From the NCBI RefSeq assembly GCF_001610835.1, contig NZ_CP011270.1, positions 5,040,001-5,104,000 of the forward strand: DNA of 64,000 bases, written 5' to 3'. Source of the stretch: Planctomyces sp. SH-PL14. Lineage in GTDB: Bacteria > Planctomycetota > Planctomycetia > Planctomycetales > Planctomycetaceae. The notes below the pieces were generated by a model that ran no database searches, was not told where the DNA came from, and was given only the letters and a program-made list of their open reading frames with translations. Position 1 is the stretch's first letter. Every line of letters begins with the position of its first letter. Position numbers and translations under genes: made by a program. Positions 15,787 to 24,639 of this stretch are shown here, one piece after another.

Positions 15787-18024
15787 ATGCTGAGCCGTAA
15801 ACTGCTCCCGACTCGTCTCCTGCTCTCCCTGCTGACCAGCGTTGCTGTGCCGTTGGCTGGACCGGTCACCGCCGCGGAGCCAGCCGCCAAGACCGACTTC
15901 GCCAGCCTCGACCGCGACGGCAACAAAGCCCTCTCGGTAGAGGAGTACCTCGCATCACCGGGCCTCCCCGATCCGAAAGTCGCCCGCCGAAACTTCAGCG
16001 TCGTCGACTTCGACCGCAGCGGGGGACTGAACGAAGACGAGTTCCGCGCCCTGCCAGGCCGGCTTCCCGTCGACGAACGAGGCCCCGTTCCCGATCCGAT
16101 CGCCGAGCTCGCGGCCGCCGCCCTCAAGACCTGGCGGCCGCTGCTGAAAGAGGCAGACCGGAACGGCGACGCCCAGTTGTCGGCAGGCGAATGGCCCGAA
16201 GCGAACCTCAAAGCCAAGCTCCCCCCGTTCGGCGATCTCAAGTTCGAGGTCTGGGACGCCGACGGCAACGGAGCCGTGGACGACGCAGAAGCCCAGCGGC
16301 TGATCGGCCTCGGCTACGGAACGGTCTATGGAGACGGCACGCCGGCCCGCTCCACAAACGGCCGAGTGCTCTACCTGAGCTGGATCCGCACGGCGGACCG
16401 GACCGGCGACCACGCGGTTTCCCGCTCCGAGTTCGTCGCGTCGTACTGGCTGACCCCTCCCGACCGGGCCAAGCTGTTCACCGAGCTCGACAAGGACGGA
16501 GACGGCCAGCTCACCGGCCCCGAGATGCTCAAGGCCCCCAGCCTGAACGTCGACGGCATGAACCTTTTCCTCCACCTCGACAAGGACCTCGACGGCCTCC
16601 TGAACGCCGCCGAGCTGTTCGGCAACCCCTCAACCGGCGCCACGAAGGCCCAGTGCGTCCATTCAGTCGCCGCTTGCGATGACGACCGGGACGGCCAGCT
16701 CTCGCTCCGCGAGTTCCAGCTCGCCCCGGCCGGCCTCGGCTACGTGACGCTGAGGCTCCTCAGCCGTCAGGACGCCAACAAGGACGGTTTCCTCGACTGG
16801 TCGGAGTTCTACACCGAGCGGAGCCCATGGATGATCGGCGTCGCGGCGGACCTCTTTCGCCGCTTCGACCGCAACGGCGACCGGCGGCTGGGGCTCGACG
16901 AGTTCGAGTTCGTCACCGACCTCACCAAGGTCCCGGTCGATGTCCTGTTCCGGATCAAGGACGCCGACCGCGACAACCGGCTGACGTTCACCGAGGTCTT
17001 CCCGCACGCCGAGCCCGTCACGGACGACCAGCGCGAAGCGGAGCGATACCGCATTCGGTTCGGCCGGGCGACGGCACGGTTCAAGCGGGACGACGCGGAC
17101 GAAAACGGCTCGCTCGATCTCGCCGAGTTCACCCGCGGCCGCGAGCAGGCGGCCGCCGAACTAGGTGAGACTCCGGGCGAGTATTCGACGCGGCTCTTCA
17201 TCGCCGATGCCGACGGCTCGAACATGAAGCAGCTCACGGAGCTGCCGGACTTCCAGAAGCAGGGCTCCCCCGTCTGGTCAGCCGACGGCCAGCTCATCGC
17301 CTTCGACGGCTGGAAGCCCCAGAGCGGCGAAAGTTTTTCCTCCTCCAAGATCGTCATTGTCGACGCCGATGGCCGAAACCCGCGGATCCTGGGGGACGGC
17401 TCCATGCCGAGTTTCTCGCCGCGAAGTCAACGCGTCGCCTTTTCGAGCCCCAAGATGGGCGGGGTTGTAGTCGCCAGCAGCCAGGGGGCCGAGCAGGAGC
17501 TGGTCCAGATCAGCTCGAGCGGCTGGGGAACTGACTGGGCGCCCGACGGCCGGCTCGTCTTTGCGACGGCGACTCCGGGCGGAGGGAATCTCGTGGTGGC
17601 CAATATCGTCGAGGGGACGACGGAGAGTCTGTTTGAGGAGGCCGACACTCCGTATCGGCAGATCGCGTGGAACATGGTCTGGTCGCCGGATGGAAAGCGG
17701 ATCGCGTTCAAAGGGGTGACGAAGGAGGGGAAGGAAGAGCTGGGCATCGTCGACGCCAGGGGGGCGGACTCCGGCCTCATCCGGCGGTGCGAAGGGCCAA
17801 TGCTGGCGAGCTTTGCCTGGAGTCCGGCCGAGAGCCGGATCCTGTTCGTGAAGCTCGATCCCGAGACCCGGCGGCACCAGATCTACTTCGTCGATCCGGA
17901 CACCCAGGACCCGCCCCGCCTCCTCCCCGGCCAGGACGACCTGCGGAGCTACTCAGACGTCGCCTATTCGCCCGACGGAAAGAAGATCGTCGTCTCCTGC
18001 CACATGCGGACCGCTTCGGAGTAG
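15787..18024 (+). CDS. Secreted protein with twelve EF-hand loops and a C-terminal TolB-like propeller
   Basis: 745 residues with a signal peptide (LLPTRLLLSLLTSVAVPLAG, cleaved near TAAEP). From about residue 38 to 440 I count twelve canonical EF-hand calcium loops, e.g. DRDGNKALSVEE, DFDRSGGLNEDE, DRNGDAQLSAGE, DADGNGAVDDAE, DKDGDGQLTGPE, DDDRDGQLSLRE, DANKDGFLDWSE, DRNGDRRLGLDE and DADENGSLDLAE. Residues ~460-745 carry PD40/TolB blades (RLFIADADGSNMKQLTEL, PVWSADGQLIAFDG, MVWSPDGKRIAFKG, VAYSPDGKKIVVSC). Calcium binding is a safe family inference; the propeller probably binds a partner or glycan. It stands alone, about 100 nt before an ECF sigma operon. Confidence 0.88.
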   Translation: MLSRKLLPTRLLLSLLTSVAVPLAGPVTAAEPAAKTDFASLDRDGNKALSVEEYLASPGLPDPKVARRNFSVVDFDRSGGLNEDEFRALPGRLPVDERGPVPDPIAELAAAALKTWRPLLKEADRNGDAQLSAGEWPEANLKAKLPPFGDLKFEVWDADGNGAVDDAEAQRLIGLGYGTVYGDGTPARSTNGRVLYLSWIRTADRTGDHAVSRSEFVASYWLTPPDRAKLFTELDKDGDGQLTGPEMLKAPSLNVDGMNLFLHLDKDLDGLLNAAELFGNPSTGATKAQCVHSVAACDDDRDGQLSLREFQLAPAGLGYVTLRLLSRQDANKDGFLDWSEFYTERSPWMIGVAADLFRRFDRNGDRRLGLDEFEFVTDLTKVPVDVLFRIKDADRDNRLTFTEVFPHAEPVTDDQREAERYRIRFGRATARFKRDDADENGSLDLAEFTRGREQAAAELGETPGEYSTRLFIADADGSNMKQLTELPDFQKQGSPVWSADGQLIAFDGWKPQSGESFSSSKIVIVDADGRNPRILGDGSMPSFSPRSQRVAFSSPKMGGVVVASSQGAEQELVQISSSGWGTDWAPDGRLVFATATPGGGNLVVANIVEGTTESLFEEADTPYRQIAWNMVWSPDGKRIAFKGVTKEGKEELGIVDARGADSGLIRRCEGPMLASFAWSPAESRILFVKLDPETRRHQIYFVDPDTQDPPRLLPGQDDLRSYSDVAYSPDGKKIVVSCHMRTASE

Positions 18025-18121
18025 CGGTGTCACGGCTCGGTGCCCGCGACTTTCTCGTCGATCCGCCGTCGCGTCCCCGGCGAAGACCGACAGTTTTCCT
18101 ATTCCGGGCCGTTGCTCTGTA

Positions 18122-18706
18122 ATGTTCAGGGTGTCTCCAGCGACTTCCTGGAGGATCGACACCCTTCTTCGTTCCGCAGAAGTCACCCGCATGCCGGAGT
18201 GGGACGCTCTCTACCGACGACATTCGGCCGCGGTCTGGCGGTCCGCCTGGCGGATCCTCCGGGATCGCGAGGGGGCGGCCGACTGCGTGCAGGAGACGTT
18301 CCTCTCGGTGCTGCGCCACCCGCAGGCCGAGATGGTCCGCGAATGGGAAGCGTTTCTCGTCAGCGTGGCGGTCCGCCGGGCGCTTGATCAGCTCCGCGTC
18401 CGCTGTCGTCGCGAGCGGCGTGAGTCGGAAGAAGGGCCGGACGCCTGTTCGCCCGGCTCGAGTCCCGAACAGGCGGCTGCGGCGTCGGAACTGGCGGACC
18501 GGTTGCGTCGGGCCCTCGCCGACCTTCCGCCCCAGCAGGCGGAAGTCTTCTGCCTGCGGACCTTCGACGAGATGAGTTACGACGACATTGCCGTTCAGCT
18601 CGGTCTGAGCGGCCCGCACGTCGGTGTGTTGCTGCATCGGGCCCGGCAGGCTCTCGGCCGCGCCCTCCACGACCTTCGCCCCGTCCTCGCGCCCCGGGAG
18701 GAATGA
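18122..18706 (+). CDS. ECF-family RNA polymerase sigma factor
   Basis: 194 residues. Region 2 begins at YRRHSAAVWRSAWRILRDRE and includes the core-binding AADCVQETFLSVLRH; region 4 is LADLPPQQAEVFCLRTFDEMSYDDIAVQLGLSG and ends with VGVLLHRARQALGR, the DNA-recognition helix. The start is uncertain: ATG 18122 or the in-frame ATG 18191, which begins just before region 2. The stop overlaps the next start by 4 nt (ATGA), so the two are translationally coupled. The target regulon is not evident from the window. Confidence 0.9.
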   Translation: MFRVSPATSWRIDTLLRSAEVTRMPEWDALYRRHSAAVWRSAWRILRDREGAADCVQETFLSVLRHPQAEMVREWEAFLVSVAVRRALDQLRVRCRRERRESEEGPDACSPGSSPEQAAAASELADRLRRALADLPPQQAEVFCLRTFDEMSYDDIAVQLGLSGPHVGVLLHRARQALGRALHDLRPVLAPREE

Positions 18707-20043
18707 TCATGACACGACTCCATGCTGACCACGATTCCGAATCCGCGGTGCTCGATGCGGCGGTGGCGGCGGTCCTGGCCGAAGAGGTCCCGCCGGGACC
18801 GCCCCCCTTTGTTCTGGACAAGCTCGCCGAGCGCGGGCTGCCGTCCAGGGGAGGGCCGGGGAGCCGTCGCTGGGGGGCGCGGGTCATGTCGGCCGGGCTT
18901 GCCGCGGCGGTTCTGCTGTGCGGTGTGCTGGCGTGGCAGGCTCTCGGAACCTCGGGAAGCATCGCCCTGGCCGATGTCGCCCAGGATTTCCGCCGGGCCA
19001 GGAACATCCAGTTCCGCAGCGTCGGCTACGTTCACGTCCGGGGCGAAGGGGATCCGGCTCCGCTGTGGCGGCAGGTCTCGTACACGGAACACAACTATCG
19101 GGCGCCGGGCCTGTACCGGATGGTGAACTTTGGCGCCGATGGCGTTCCGTGGCAGATCGTCACCGAGGACGCCCCTCGCGGACTCAAGCTGGAGCTCCGG
19201 TTGAGCGAGAAGAAGGCGATCCTCACCGATGAAAGCTGTGCCGCCCCATTTCAGGCCCACCAGCAGTTTCCCTCGGCACTGAGACAGATCGAGGAGATGC
19301 TGGAGCGTGGTAAGGTGCGGAAGGATCTGGGGACCCGCGAGATCGACGGGCGGCGGGTCATCGGCCTGCGGGTGTCGACCGAGGCCGGGAACGAAGAGGC
19401 CGACTTCTGGATCGATCGGAAGACGCGGCAGATCGTTCGCTATCAGAACCCGACGGCCGAGGTCTACGACCCGGAGACCGACCCCGCGTCCCCCGGGCCG
19501 GTCCCGCCAGACGCCAAGACCGCGGGGACGGAGCTGAAGGGGTCGATCGTCACCGACATCGTCTATGACGCTCCGCTCGATGTTGCGCAGTACGTCCTGA
19601 CGCCGCCGGAGGAATACCAGCTGGAGCAGACCCGGTATCGGATGCCGACGGAGAAGGATCTCGTTGAGTGGCTGGAAGTCTTCGCCCGGGTCCGAGGGGG
19701 GACTTTCACGGACGACGAGAATTCCCCGGCTTCCGATCCGCTCATGGCGGACAGGCTCTGGAAGACGCCTGAAGCGGAGCAGACGGAGTGGGAGAAGACG
19801 CTTCAGCGGGGATACGTTCGCCAGGAAGAGGTGTCGCTGTGGGGAAGCGGTCGGTCGGTGCTGGTCGGCTTCTGGACCATGTATCGCGGCAGCTGGCATT
19901 ACCAGGGGAAGGGGGTCCGGCTGGGGGACACCGCGACGGCGGTCTGCTGGTATCGCCCGGCGGGTGCGGCTGACTACCGCGTCGTTTACGGAGACCTCAG
20001 TGTGCGGGACGTTCCGGCTGAGAAGTTGCCGAATCGCCGATAG
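18703..20043 (+). CDS. Membrane-anchored candidate anti-sigma factor
   Basis: 446 residues, start ATG 18703 inside the sigma gene's stop. A ~60-residue N-terminal part would be cytoplasmic; one membrane segment (VMSAGLAAAVLLCGVLAWQAL, about 66-86) is followed by a large periplasmic domain with a LolA/RseB-like feel (ALADVAQDFRRARNIQFRS, DFWIDRKTRQIVRY). The HxxxCxxC zinc motif of ZAS anti-sigma factors is absent. The role is inferred from coupling to the sigma gene and the one-TM topology. Compare the analogous protein at 57017-57922. Confidence 0.75.
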   Translation: MIMTRLHADHDSESAVLDAAVAAVLAEEVPPGPPPFVLDKLAERGLPSRGGPGSRRWGARVMSAGLAAAVLLCGVLAWQALGTSGSIALADVAQDFRRARNIQFRSVGYVHVRGEGDPAPLWRQVSYTEHNYRAPGLYRMVNFGADGVPWQIVTEDAPRGLKLELRLSEKKAILTDESCAAPFQAHQQFPSALRQIEEMLERGKVRKDLGTREIDGRRVIGLRVSTEAGNEEADFWIDRKTRQIVRYQNPTAEVYDPETDPASPGPVPPDAKTAGTELKGSIVTDIVYDAPLDVAQYVLTPPEEYQLEQTRYRMPTEKDLVEWLEVFARVRGGTFTDDENSPASDPLMADRLWKTPEAEQTEWEKTLQRGYVRQEEVSLWGSGRSVLVGFWTMYRGSWHYQGKGVRLGDTATAVCWYRPAGAADYRVVYGDLSVRDVPAEKLPNRR

Positions 20044-20061
20044 AGCCGTCTCGAGCCACAT

Positions 20062-20369
20062 CCTTGCCGGCGCGGCGCTGCTAGCTCAAACCCAACGTGC
20101 GACGGCAGCCAGGGTCAAGGGGGTCTCACCCCCTTGCCGCCGGAGGCACTTCCATGAGGAACCGTTGTATGCAACGGATGTCCGCTTTGGGGAACCGGCG
20201 TTGAGACCTTTACGCTCGCTTTGCAGTCGCCGCGGGTTGGTGAGGGGGCATACGACACGGTGTCCGCGCTTGGACACATACTCCTTCTGACGACTCTCGA
20301 CGAGACGGCCTCCGGCGGGCAAGGGGCGTTGCCCCCTTGCATCCCCCACCAGGGTGCCCCTGGACCCGG
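20062..20369 (-). repeat. Dispersed ~320-bp intergenic repeat, copy 5
   Basis: Full copy, GGTCCAGGGG-type end at the right (CCAGGGTGCCCCTGGACCCGG on the plus strand). It starts 18 nt after the stop of the anti-sigma gene. One variant block (CATACTCCTTCTGACGACTC, then CGACGAGACGGCCTCC) differs from the majority CAGACATCTCTCGACGGCC, as in copies 2 and 7. Confidence 0.9.
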
Positions 20370-20474
20370 TTTACTCTCGCTGGCAATCATCCGAACGCCG
20401 TCACCCGATCCGAATTGCGAAGGGCCGCCCCGAGTCGTAGCCTGCTGGCATCCGAGGCGCTATCGGAGGTGGGC

Positions 20475-21785
20475 ATGATCAGTATCAAACGGTGGTGGAC
20501 TTGGGCGGGGGAGGTCTGGAACGACCCGCCCCGGCTGACCGGAATCCTCGGGGTCGCGGCCGGCCTGCGCCTGGCCTGGCTCAACTGGAAAATGTCGCTC
20601 GCCGGACGTTGGGGATGGGGCGAGATCCCGATGCTCGGCTGGTTCGCCGCACTCATCTGGATCGGCGGGGGGATCGCCCTCTACCGCCGTTCGAAGATCG
20701 CCAAGTGGCTCCTGAGCACGACGTTCACGCTCATGACGCTGTTCTACGGCTTCCTGCTCGTCCGGGCCGGTCGATACCCTCTGTCGCAGCTTCTTTTCCT
20801 GGCCGGCGGCATCTATGGGGTCTATCTGCTGTGGACGATGGACCTCAGCCCGCCGTCCGAAGAATCGGACGACGACGCGACCGGTCCTTCGATCGTTCTG
20901 TTGCGGTCGACGCCGCTCTATCTCGACTCCGCCATCCTGACCCGCGCGGCCTCGCGGGCCTTCGGCGCCGAGTGCTCCGACATGGGTGACGACGGCGAAG
21001 CGGAGTCCTCCGGCGACCTCTTCGTCGGCGGAAACATGCCGGTCTTCCTCTGCTTCTGCCGGCCCCACTCGCTCGCGGTTCACTCCATCGACGAGCCTCT
21101 GGATGACCACGAGAGCGTCGCGGCCTCGATTCGGGAGCCGCGGGCCAGGAAGGCCGTCGAGGCGCACAAGGCGTGGATCGCGATCACGTCGATGGACGAC
21201 ACTCCGGACGATCCCGCGGCCGTGTACCGCGCCTGCGGCCGGCTCGCGGCGGAGCTGTACGACGAAGAGTGCCTGGGGGTCCTCCTGCCGCAGTTCACCG
21301 CCGTGTACTCCGTGGAGCCCGGGACCGAGGCGAAGCTGCGGAGCGACGATCCGGTCGCCGCGATCCGCGGCCGCGACGCTGATCCGATTCTGCTCGTCGA
21401 CGAGGACGATCCGCTCATGGTGGCGGCGATGCAGGAGGCCAAGCGGCGGTGGCCCGAGTTCGTCGAGGTGTTTGAAGAGGTGGGGGAGGGAGAACGGCCC
21501 CCGTGCTTCGTCAAAGTCCCGTTCAAGACTCCGAAGCATCCGGAGTTCATGTGGCTGCGGGTCACGGCGATGGAGGGGGACTCGGTCTTCGGTGTTCTCG
21601 ACAGCGATCCGGGGATGGCGGTTGGGGTCAAGGCGGGGGACCGGGTCCGCAAGCCGGTCGCCGATGTCTGTGACTGGATCATTGTTCAGGGCGGGGCGAT
21701 GACGGGTGGTTTTACGGCGGAGGCGATGAAGAAGATCGTCGAGCGGGACTCGGCGTCGTCGAACGAGGAACGCCGGAAGGAATAG
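20475..21785 (+). CDS. Membrane protein with C-terminal DUF2314-like domain
   Basis: 436 residues from ATG 20475, which has GGAGGT 4 nt upstream; the frame continues upstream into repeat copy 5, which is not coding. Four membrane segments lie within residues ~20-130 (GILGVAAGLRLAWL, WFAALIWIGGGIALY, LSTTFTLMTLFYGFLLV, LLFLAGGIYGVYLLW). An acidic cytoplasmic part follows, and residues ~340-420 match the DUF2314 pattern (EFMWLRVTAMEGDSVFGVLD, VKAGDRVRKPVADVCDWIIV). The function of DUF2314 is unknown. The gene appears monocistronic. Confidence 0.78.
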   Translation: MISIKRWWTWAGEVWNDPPRLTGILGVAAGLRLAWLNWKMSLAGRWGWGEIPMLGWFAALIWIGGGIALYRRSKIAKWLLSTTFTLMTLFYGFLLVRAGRYPLSQLLFLAGGIYGVYLLWTMDLSPPSEESDDDATGPSIVLLRSTPLYLDSAILTRAASRAFGAECSDMGDDGEAESSGDLFVGGNMPVFLCFCRPHSLAVHSIDEPLDDHESVAASIREPRARKAVEAHKAWIAITSMDDTPDDPAAVYRACGRLAAELYDEECLGVLLPQFTAVYSVEPGTEAKLRSDDPVAAIRGRDADPILLVDEDDPLMVAAMQEAKRRWPEFVEVFEEVGEGERPPCFVKVPFKTPKHPEFMWLRVTAMEGDSVFGVLDSDPGMAVGVKAGDRVRKPVADVCDWIIVQGGAMTGGFTAEAMKKIVERDSASSNEERRKE

Positions 21786-21950
21786 TCCCCGGCCACCCGC
21801 TTCTCTTCCGTTTGCCTTCAGAAGCGTTCGGGCGCCGTGACTGTCAAGAGGGGACGGCGCGACCGTTCCTCGCCGCCTCTCTTCAGTGGAAGGAGTCTTC
21901 GTTAGCCTTTGCCCGTCGGCAAACTCTTCAGCACGTCAGTGAGGACGGCC

Positions 21951-22253
21951 ATGAAGACGGCGAGTCTTGTCATCGCGTGGACGCAAAACCGGCATGAGAT
22001 GGACAACCTGCTGGAGTTGGGGGCCAGCTGGGGAATTGACGATGAGCTATGGGCCTCGAAACGTGAGCACAAGGGCGTTCCATTTCTGACTCTGTCATTG
22101 CCGGAGGGGGACGAGCGCCGTCGCCGCTTCATCATGCGACTGCGTCAGGAACCCGGATTATGGCGAGTTGAGTTCAGGCCGCATGTTCCTTACTGGCAGA
22201 CGGGTGACGAGCAGTTTCTTCGTCGTCGCGGGGCCCGTCACGCGATCCGGTAG
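21951..22253 (+). CDS. Small hypothetical protein
   Basis: 100 residues from ATG 21951 (GAGG about 7 nt upstream). Soluble, Arg- and Trp-rich C-terminus, no motif recognised (MKTASLVIAWTQNRHEMDNL at the N-terminus). Base composition is slightly less GC-rich than the flanks. Confidence that it is real is moderate. Confidence 0.5.
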   Translation: MKTASLVIAWTQNRHEMDNLLELGASWGIDDELWASKREHKGVPFLTLSLPEGDERRRRFIMRLRQEPGLWRVEFRPHVPYWQTGDEQFLRRRGARHAIR

Positions 22254-22323
22254 GCAGGTCTCTCCTCCGCGCAGTCACCGATTCATGAAATCCGAAACTC
22301 GCAAAGATTCTCTCCAGAAGTTG

Positions 22324-22352
22324 TTGACACTATACAGACCTGTCTGTATCTT
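22324..22352 (+). promoter_or_regulatory. tetR-type promoter with embedded operator; probably leaderless transcript
   Basis: -35 TTGACA (22324-22329), 17-nt spacer, -10 TATCTT (22347-22352). The palindrome ATACAGAC-CT-GTCTGTAT (22332-22349) fills the spacer and overlaps the -10, an ideal position for repression. Transcription would start about 7 nt past the -10, i.e. at or within a base or two of the regulator's ATG at 22359. Confidence 0.85.
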
Positions 22353-22358
22353 CGGGCC

Positions 22359-22940
22359 ATGGCCACCAAGACCTCCTCCTCCGAAGCCCGCCAGCGTCTC
22401 ATCGAGACGGCCGACCGGCTCTTCTACCGGGACGGGTTCCGCAGCGTCGGGATCGACAAGATCATCGCCGAGGCGGGGGTGGCCAAGATGACGCTGTACT
22501 CCCACTTCCCCTCGAAGGACGACCTCCTCCTGGCGGTCCTGCAGTATCGCGAGCAGCTTGTGGCCGAGTTCTTCCAGGCCGCGATGACGCGGCATGCCAA
22601 GGCCGGCAAGAGCCCGCTCGACCCCTTCTTCGCCGCCCTCAAGGATTGGCTGGAGTCCCCCGCCTTCCGCGGGTGCGCCTTCATCAACGCGACCGTCGAG
22701 CTGGCCAATCCGGAGCATCCGGGAGCCGAATACTGCCGGTCGCAGCGGGAGCGGTTCAACGGGATGCTGAAGAGCCTGATCGCCGAATCGATCGGATCGA
22801 AGTCGACCCGGCTCCTGCCGGCGATCTCGCTCCTGGTCGAAGGAGCGATCGTCACCGCCCAGATGCATCAGGACCCCAAGGCGGCCGATGTCGCCCGGGA
22901 CGCCGCTCGCGTGCTCATGGAGCAGGCCGCGAAGAACTGA
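22359..22940 (+). CDS. TetR/AcrR-family transcriptional repressor
   Basis: 193 residues. Residues ~8-58 are the TetR helix-turn-helix domain (RLIETADRLFYRDGFRSVGI, AGVAKMTLYSHFPSKDDLL). The C-terminal ligand-binding domain contains FRGCAFINATVEL, as in regulators of drug or small-molecule response. It is very likely autoregulated: a palindromic operator sits within its own promoter, and a second copy of the core lies before the hydrolase gene 64 nt downstream. No Shine-Dalgarno sequence precedes ATG 22359, in agreement with a leaderless mRNA. Inducer unknown. Confidence 0.92.
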   Translation: MATKTSSSEARQRLIETADRLFYRDGFRSVGIDKIIAEAGVAKMTLYSHFPSKDDLLLAVLQYREQLVAEFFQAAMTRHAKAGKSPLDPFFAALKDWLESPAFRGCAFINATVELANPEHPGAEYCRSQRERFNGMLKSLIAESIGSKSTRLLPAISLLVEGAIVTAQMHQDPKAADVARDAARVLMEQAAKN

Positions 22941-22954
22941 TCGAGTGTTCATTT

Positions 22955-22984
22955 TTGACCAAGCAAGACAGACCTGTCTGTATT
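22955..22984 (+). promoter_or_regulatory. Second TetR operator and promoter before the hydrolase gene
   Basis: ACAGAC-CT-GTCTGT (22968-22981) repeats the core of the upstream operator. It is flanked by -35-like TTGACC (22955-22960) and -10-like TGTATT (22979-22984, spacing 18); an alternative -10 is TATTAA at 22981. The hydrolase start codon is 20 nt further on, with its own Shine-Dalgarno sequence GGAGGA. Confidence 0.8.
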
Positions 22985-23003
22985 AACCGCGGAGGACAAT
23001 GAG

Positions 23004-23906
23004 ATGACACACGCCGCCCCGATCAACGAACCCTCGCTCGCCACGATCCCGGAGGTGACGCACCGCTCGGTCGATGTCGACGGCTTGCGGGTCTTCTACC
23101 GCGAGGCCGGCCCCGCGGATGCCCCGGTGATCCTGCTGCTGCACGGTTTTCCGACGTCGTCCCACATGTTCCGCCGGCTGATGCCGCTCCTGGCCGGCTC
23201 GTTCCGCCTCGTCGCGCCGGACCTCCCGGGCTTCGGGTTCACGGACCAGCCGAGCCGCGACACGTTCGCCTACACCTTCGACAACCTGGCCCGGACGATC
23301 GAACGGTTTACAGCCGTGGTCGGACTGACGCGGTACGCCCTGTATGTCTTCGACTATGGCGCACCGGTCGGGTTCCGCCTCGCGATGGCCCAGCCGAAGG
23401 GGGTGACGGCGATCATCTCGCAGAACGGCAACGCTTACGCCGAAGGGCTGAGCGACGCCTGGGACCCGATCCAGCGGTACTGGCGCGAGCCAACCGCCGC
23501 CCATCGCGAGGCCCTCCGCTCGCTGTTGACTCTCGAGGCGACCCGGTGGCAGTATGTCCACGGCGTCCCGGACGAATCGCTCGTCGCTCCGGAAACATGG
23601 ACTCTCGACTGGGCCCTGCTGCAGCGGCCCGACAACGACGAGATCCAGCTCGACCTGTTCCGCGACTACGCGAAGAATGTCGCCCTCTATCCCGCATTCC
23701 AGGCCCACCTTGCGATTCATCGTCCGCCGACGCTCGCGATCTGGGGACGTAACGACCCGTTCTTTCTCCCGGCCGGAGCGGAGGCCTACCGCCTCCACAA
23801 CCCGGGCGCGGAAGTCCGCCTCCTCGACACGGGCCACTTCGCCCTGGAGACCCACGCCGTCGAGATCGCCGGAGCGATCCGGACGTTCCTGAGCCGTTCG
23901 CTCTGA
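23004..23906 (+). CDS. Alpha/beta hydrolase with Asp nucleophile (haloalkane dehalogenase/epoxide hydrolase-like)
   Basis: 300 residues, strong Shine-Dalgarno sequence GGAGGA 7 nt before ATG. The oxyanion motif is HGFP (47-50). The nucleophile elbow VFDYGAP places Asp at residue 117 where lipases have Ser, which points to haloalkane dehalogenase or epoxide hydrolase chemistry through an ester intermediate. The candidate acid is D251 (GRNDPFF) and the general base H278 (DTGHFALE). No signal peptide; cytoplasmic. It is preceded by a copy of the TetR operator, so expression should be induced by the regulator's ligand, possibly the substrate. Substrate not determinable. Confidence 0.85.
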   Translation: MTHAAPINEPSLATIPEVTHRSVDVDGLRVFYREAGPADAPVILLLHGFPTSSHMFRRLMPLLAGSFRLVAPDLPGFGFTDQPSRDTFAYTFDNLARTIERFTAVVGLTRYALYVFDYGAPVGFRLAMAQPKGVTAIISQNGNAYAEGLSDAWDPIQRYWREPTAAHREALRSLLTLEATRWQYVHGVPDESLVAPETWTLDWALLQRPDNDEIQLDLFRDYAKNVALYPAFQAHLAIHRPPTLAIWGRNDPFFLPAGAEAYRLHNPGAEVRLLDTGHFALETHAVEIAGAIRTFLSRSL

Positions 23907-23974
23907 GTTCACGAGTCCATCGTTCAATCCAGTCCCTGCTGACAACCTTCTCGATTGACCCAAGGAGACCTCTC

Positions 23975-24460
23975 ATGTTCACGTTCTTCCTCGTCGTCCA
24001 TGTCGCCATCAGCCTGGTTGGGATCGCCGCCGGTTTCGTCGCGGCCTATGGCTTCGTCACGGCGCAGCGGCTCGACCGCTGGCAGTCGCTGTTCCTGAAC
24101 ACCACGATCGCTACGAGCCTCACCGGCTTCCTGCTCCCCGCCGACCGGATCCTCCCCTCGCATATCCTGGCGGTCCTCTCGCTGATCGTCCTGGCGGTCG
24201 CGGTCTACGCCCGGTCGGCCCGGCAGATGCAAGGGGGATGGCGGAGCACCTACGTCGTGACGGCCCTGGTCGCCCAGTACTTCAACGTCTTCGTGCTGGT
24301 GGTCCAGCTGTTCCAGAAGGTTCCGGCTCTCAAGGCTCTGGCTCCCACGCAGACGGAGGCGCCGTTCGCCATCGCCCAGCTCACTGTGGTCGTCGCCTTC
24401 GTGCTCCTGGGTATCGCGTCCGTGACCCGGTTCCGCCCGATCGCCGTTGTCGCCCGCTGA
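23975..24460 (+). CDS. Four-TM membrane protein of unknown function
   Basis: 161 residues, AAGGAGA about 6 nt before ATG 23975. Four hydrophobic helices: FLVVHVAISLVGIAAGFVAA, TTIATSLTGFLLP, ILAVLSLIVLAVAVYA and IAQLTVVVAFVLLGIAS. It follows the hydrolase gene by 68 nt on the same strand and is probably in the TetR-controlled unit. It could aid export or import of the hydrolase substrate, but this is inference only. Confidence 0.75.
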   Translation: MFTFFLVVHVAISLVGIAAGFVAAYGFVTAQRLDRWQSLFLNTTIATSLTGFLLPADRILPSHILAVLSLIVLAVAVYARSARQMQGGWRSTYVVTALVAQYFNVFVLVVQLFQKVPALKALAPTQTEAPFAIAQLTVVVAFVLLGIASVTRFRPIAVVAR

Positions 24461-24639
24461 TGCTCCCTCCAAACGATGTTGCGTCCCGCCCCGCGAACCC
24501 GCGGGGCGTTCGCATTGGGGGGGGGGAAGAGAACTGGACGGGGCCCGTGGCCACGGCTCGGGCGACAGTCGAATCGGCCTGTCCGGGCACCTCAGTTGCA
24601 CTCATGCTCCTTCGCCGGAACTGCGGAGGAGAGCGACCA

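Noticed and set aside
18110-18125. CTGTAA box upstream of both ECF genes as a shared autoregulatory promoter
   Set aside because: Similar short strings occur near 18115 and 56430, but distances to the starts differ and no common -10 partner could be aligned.
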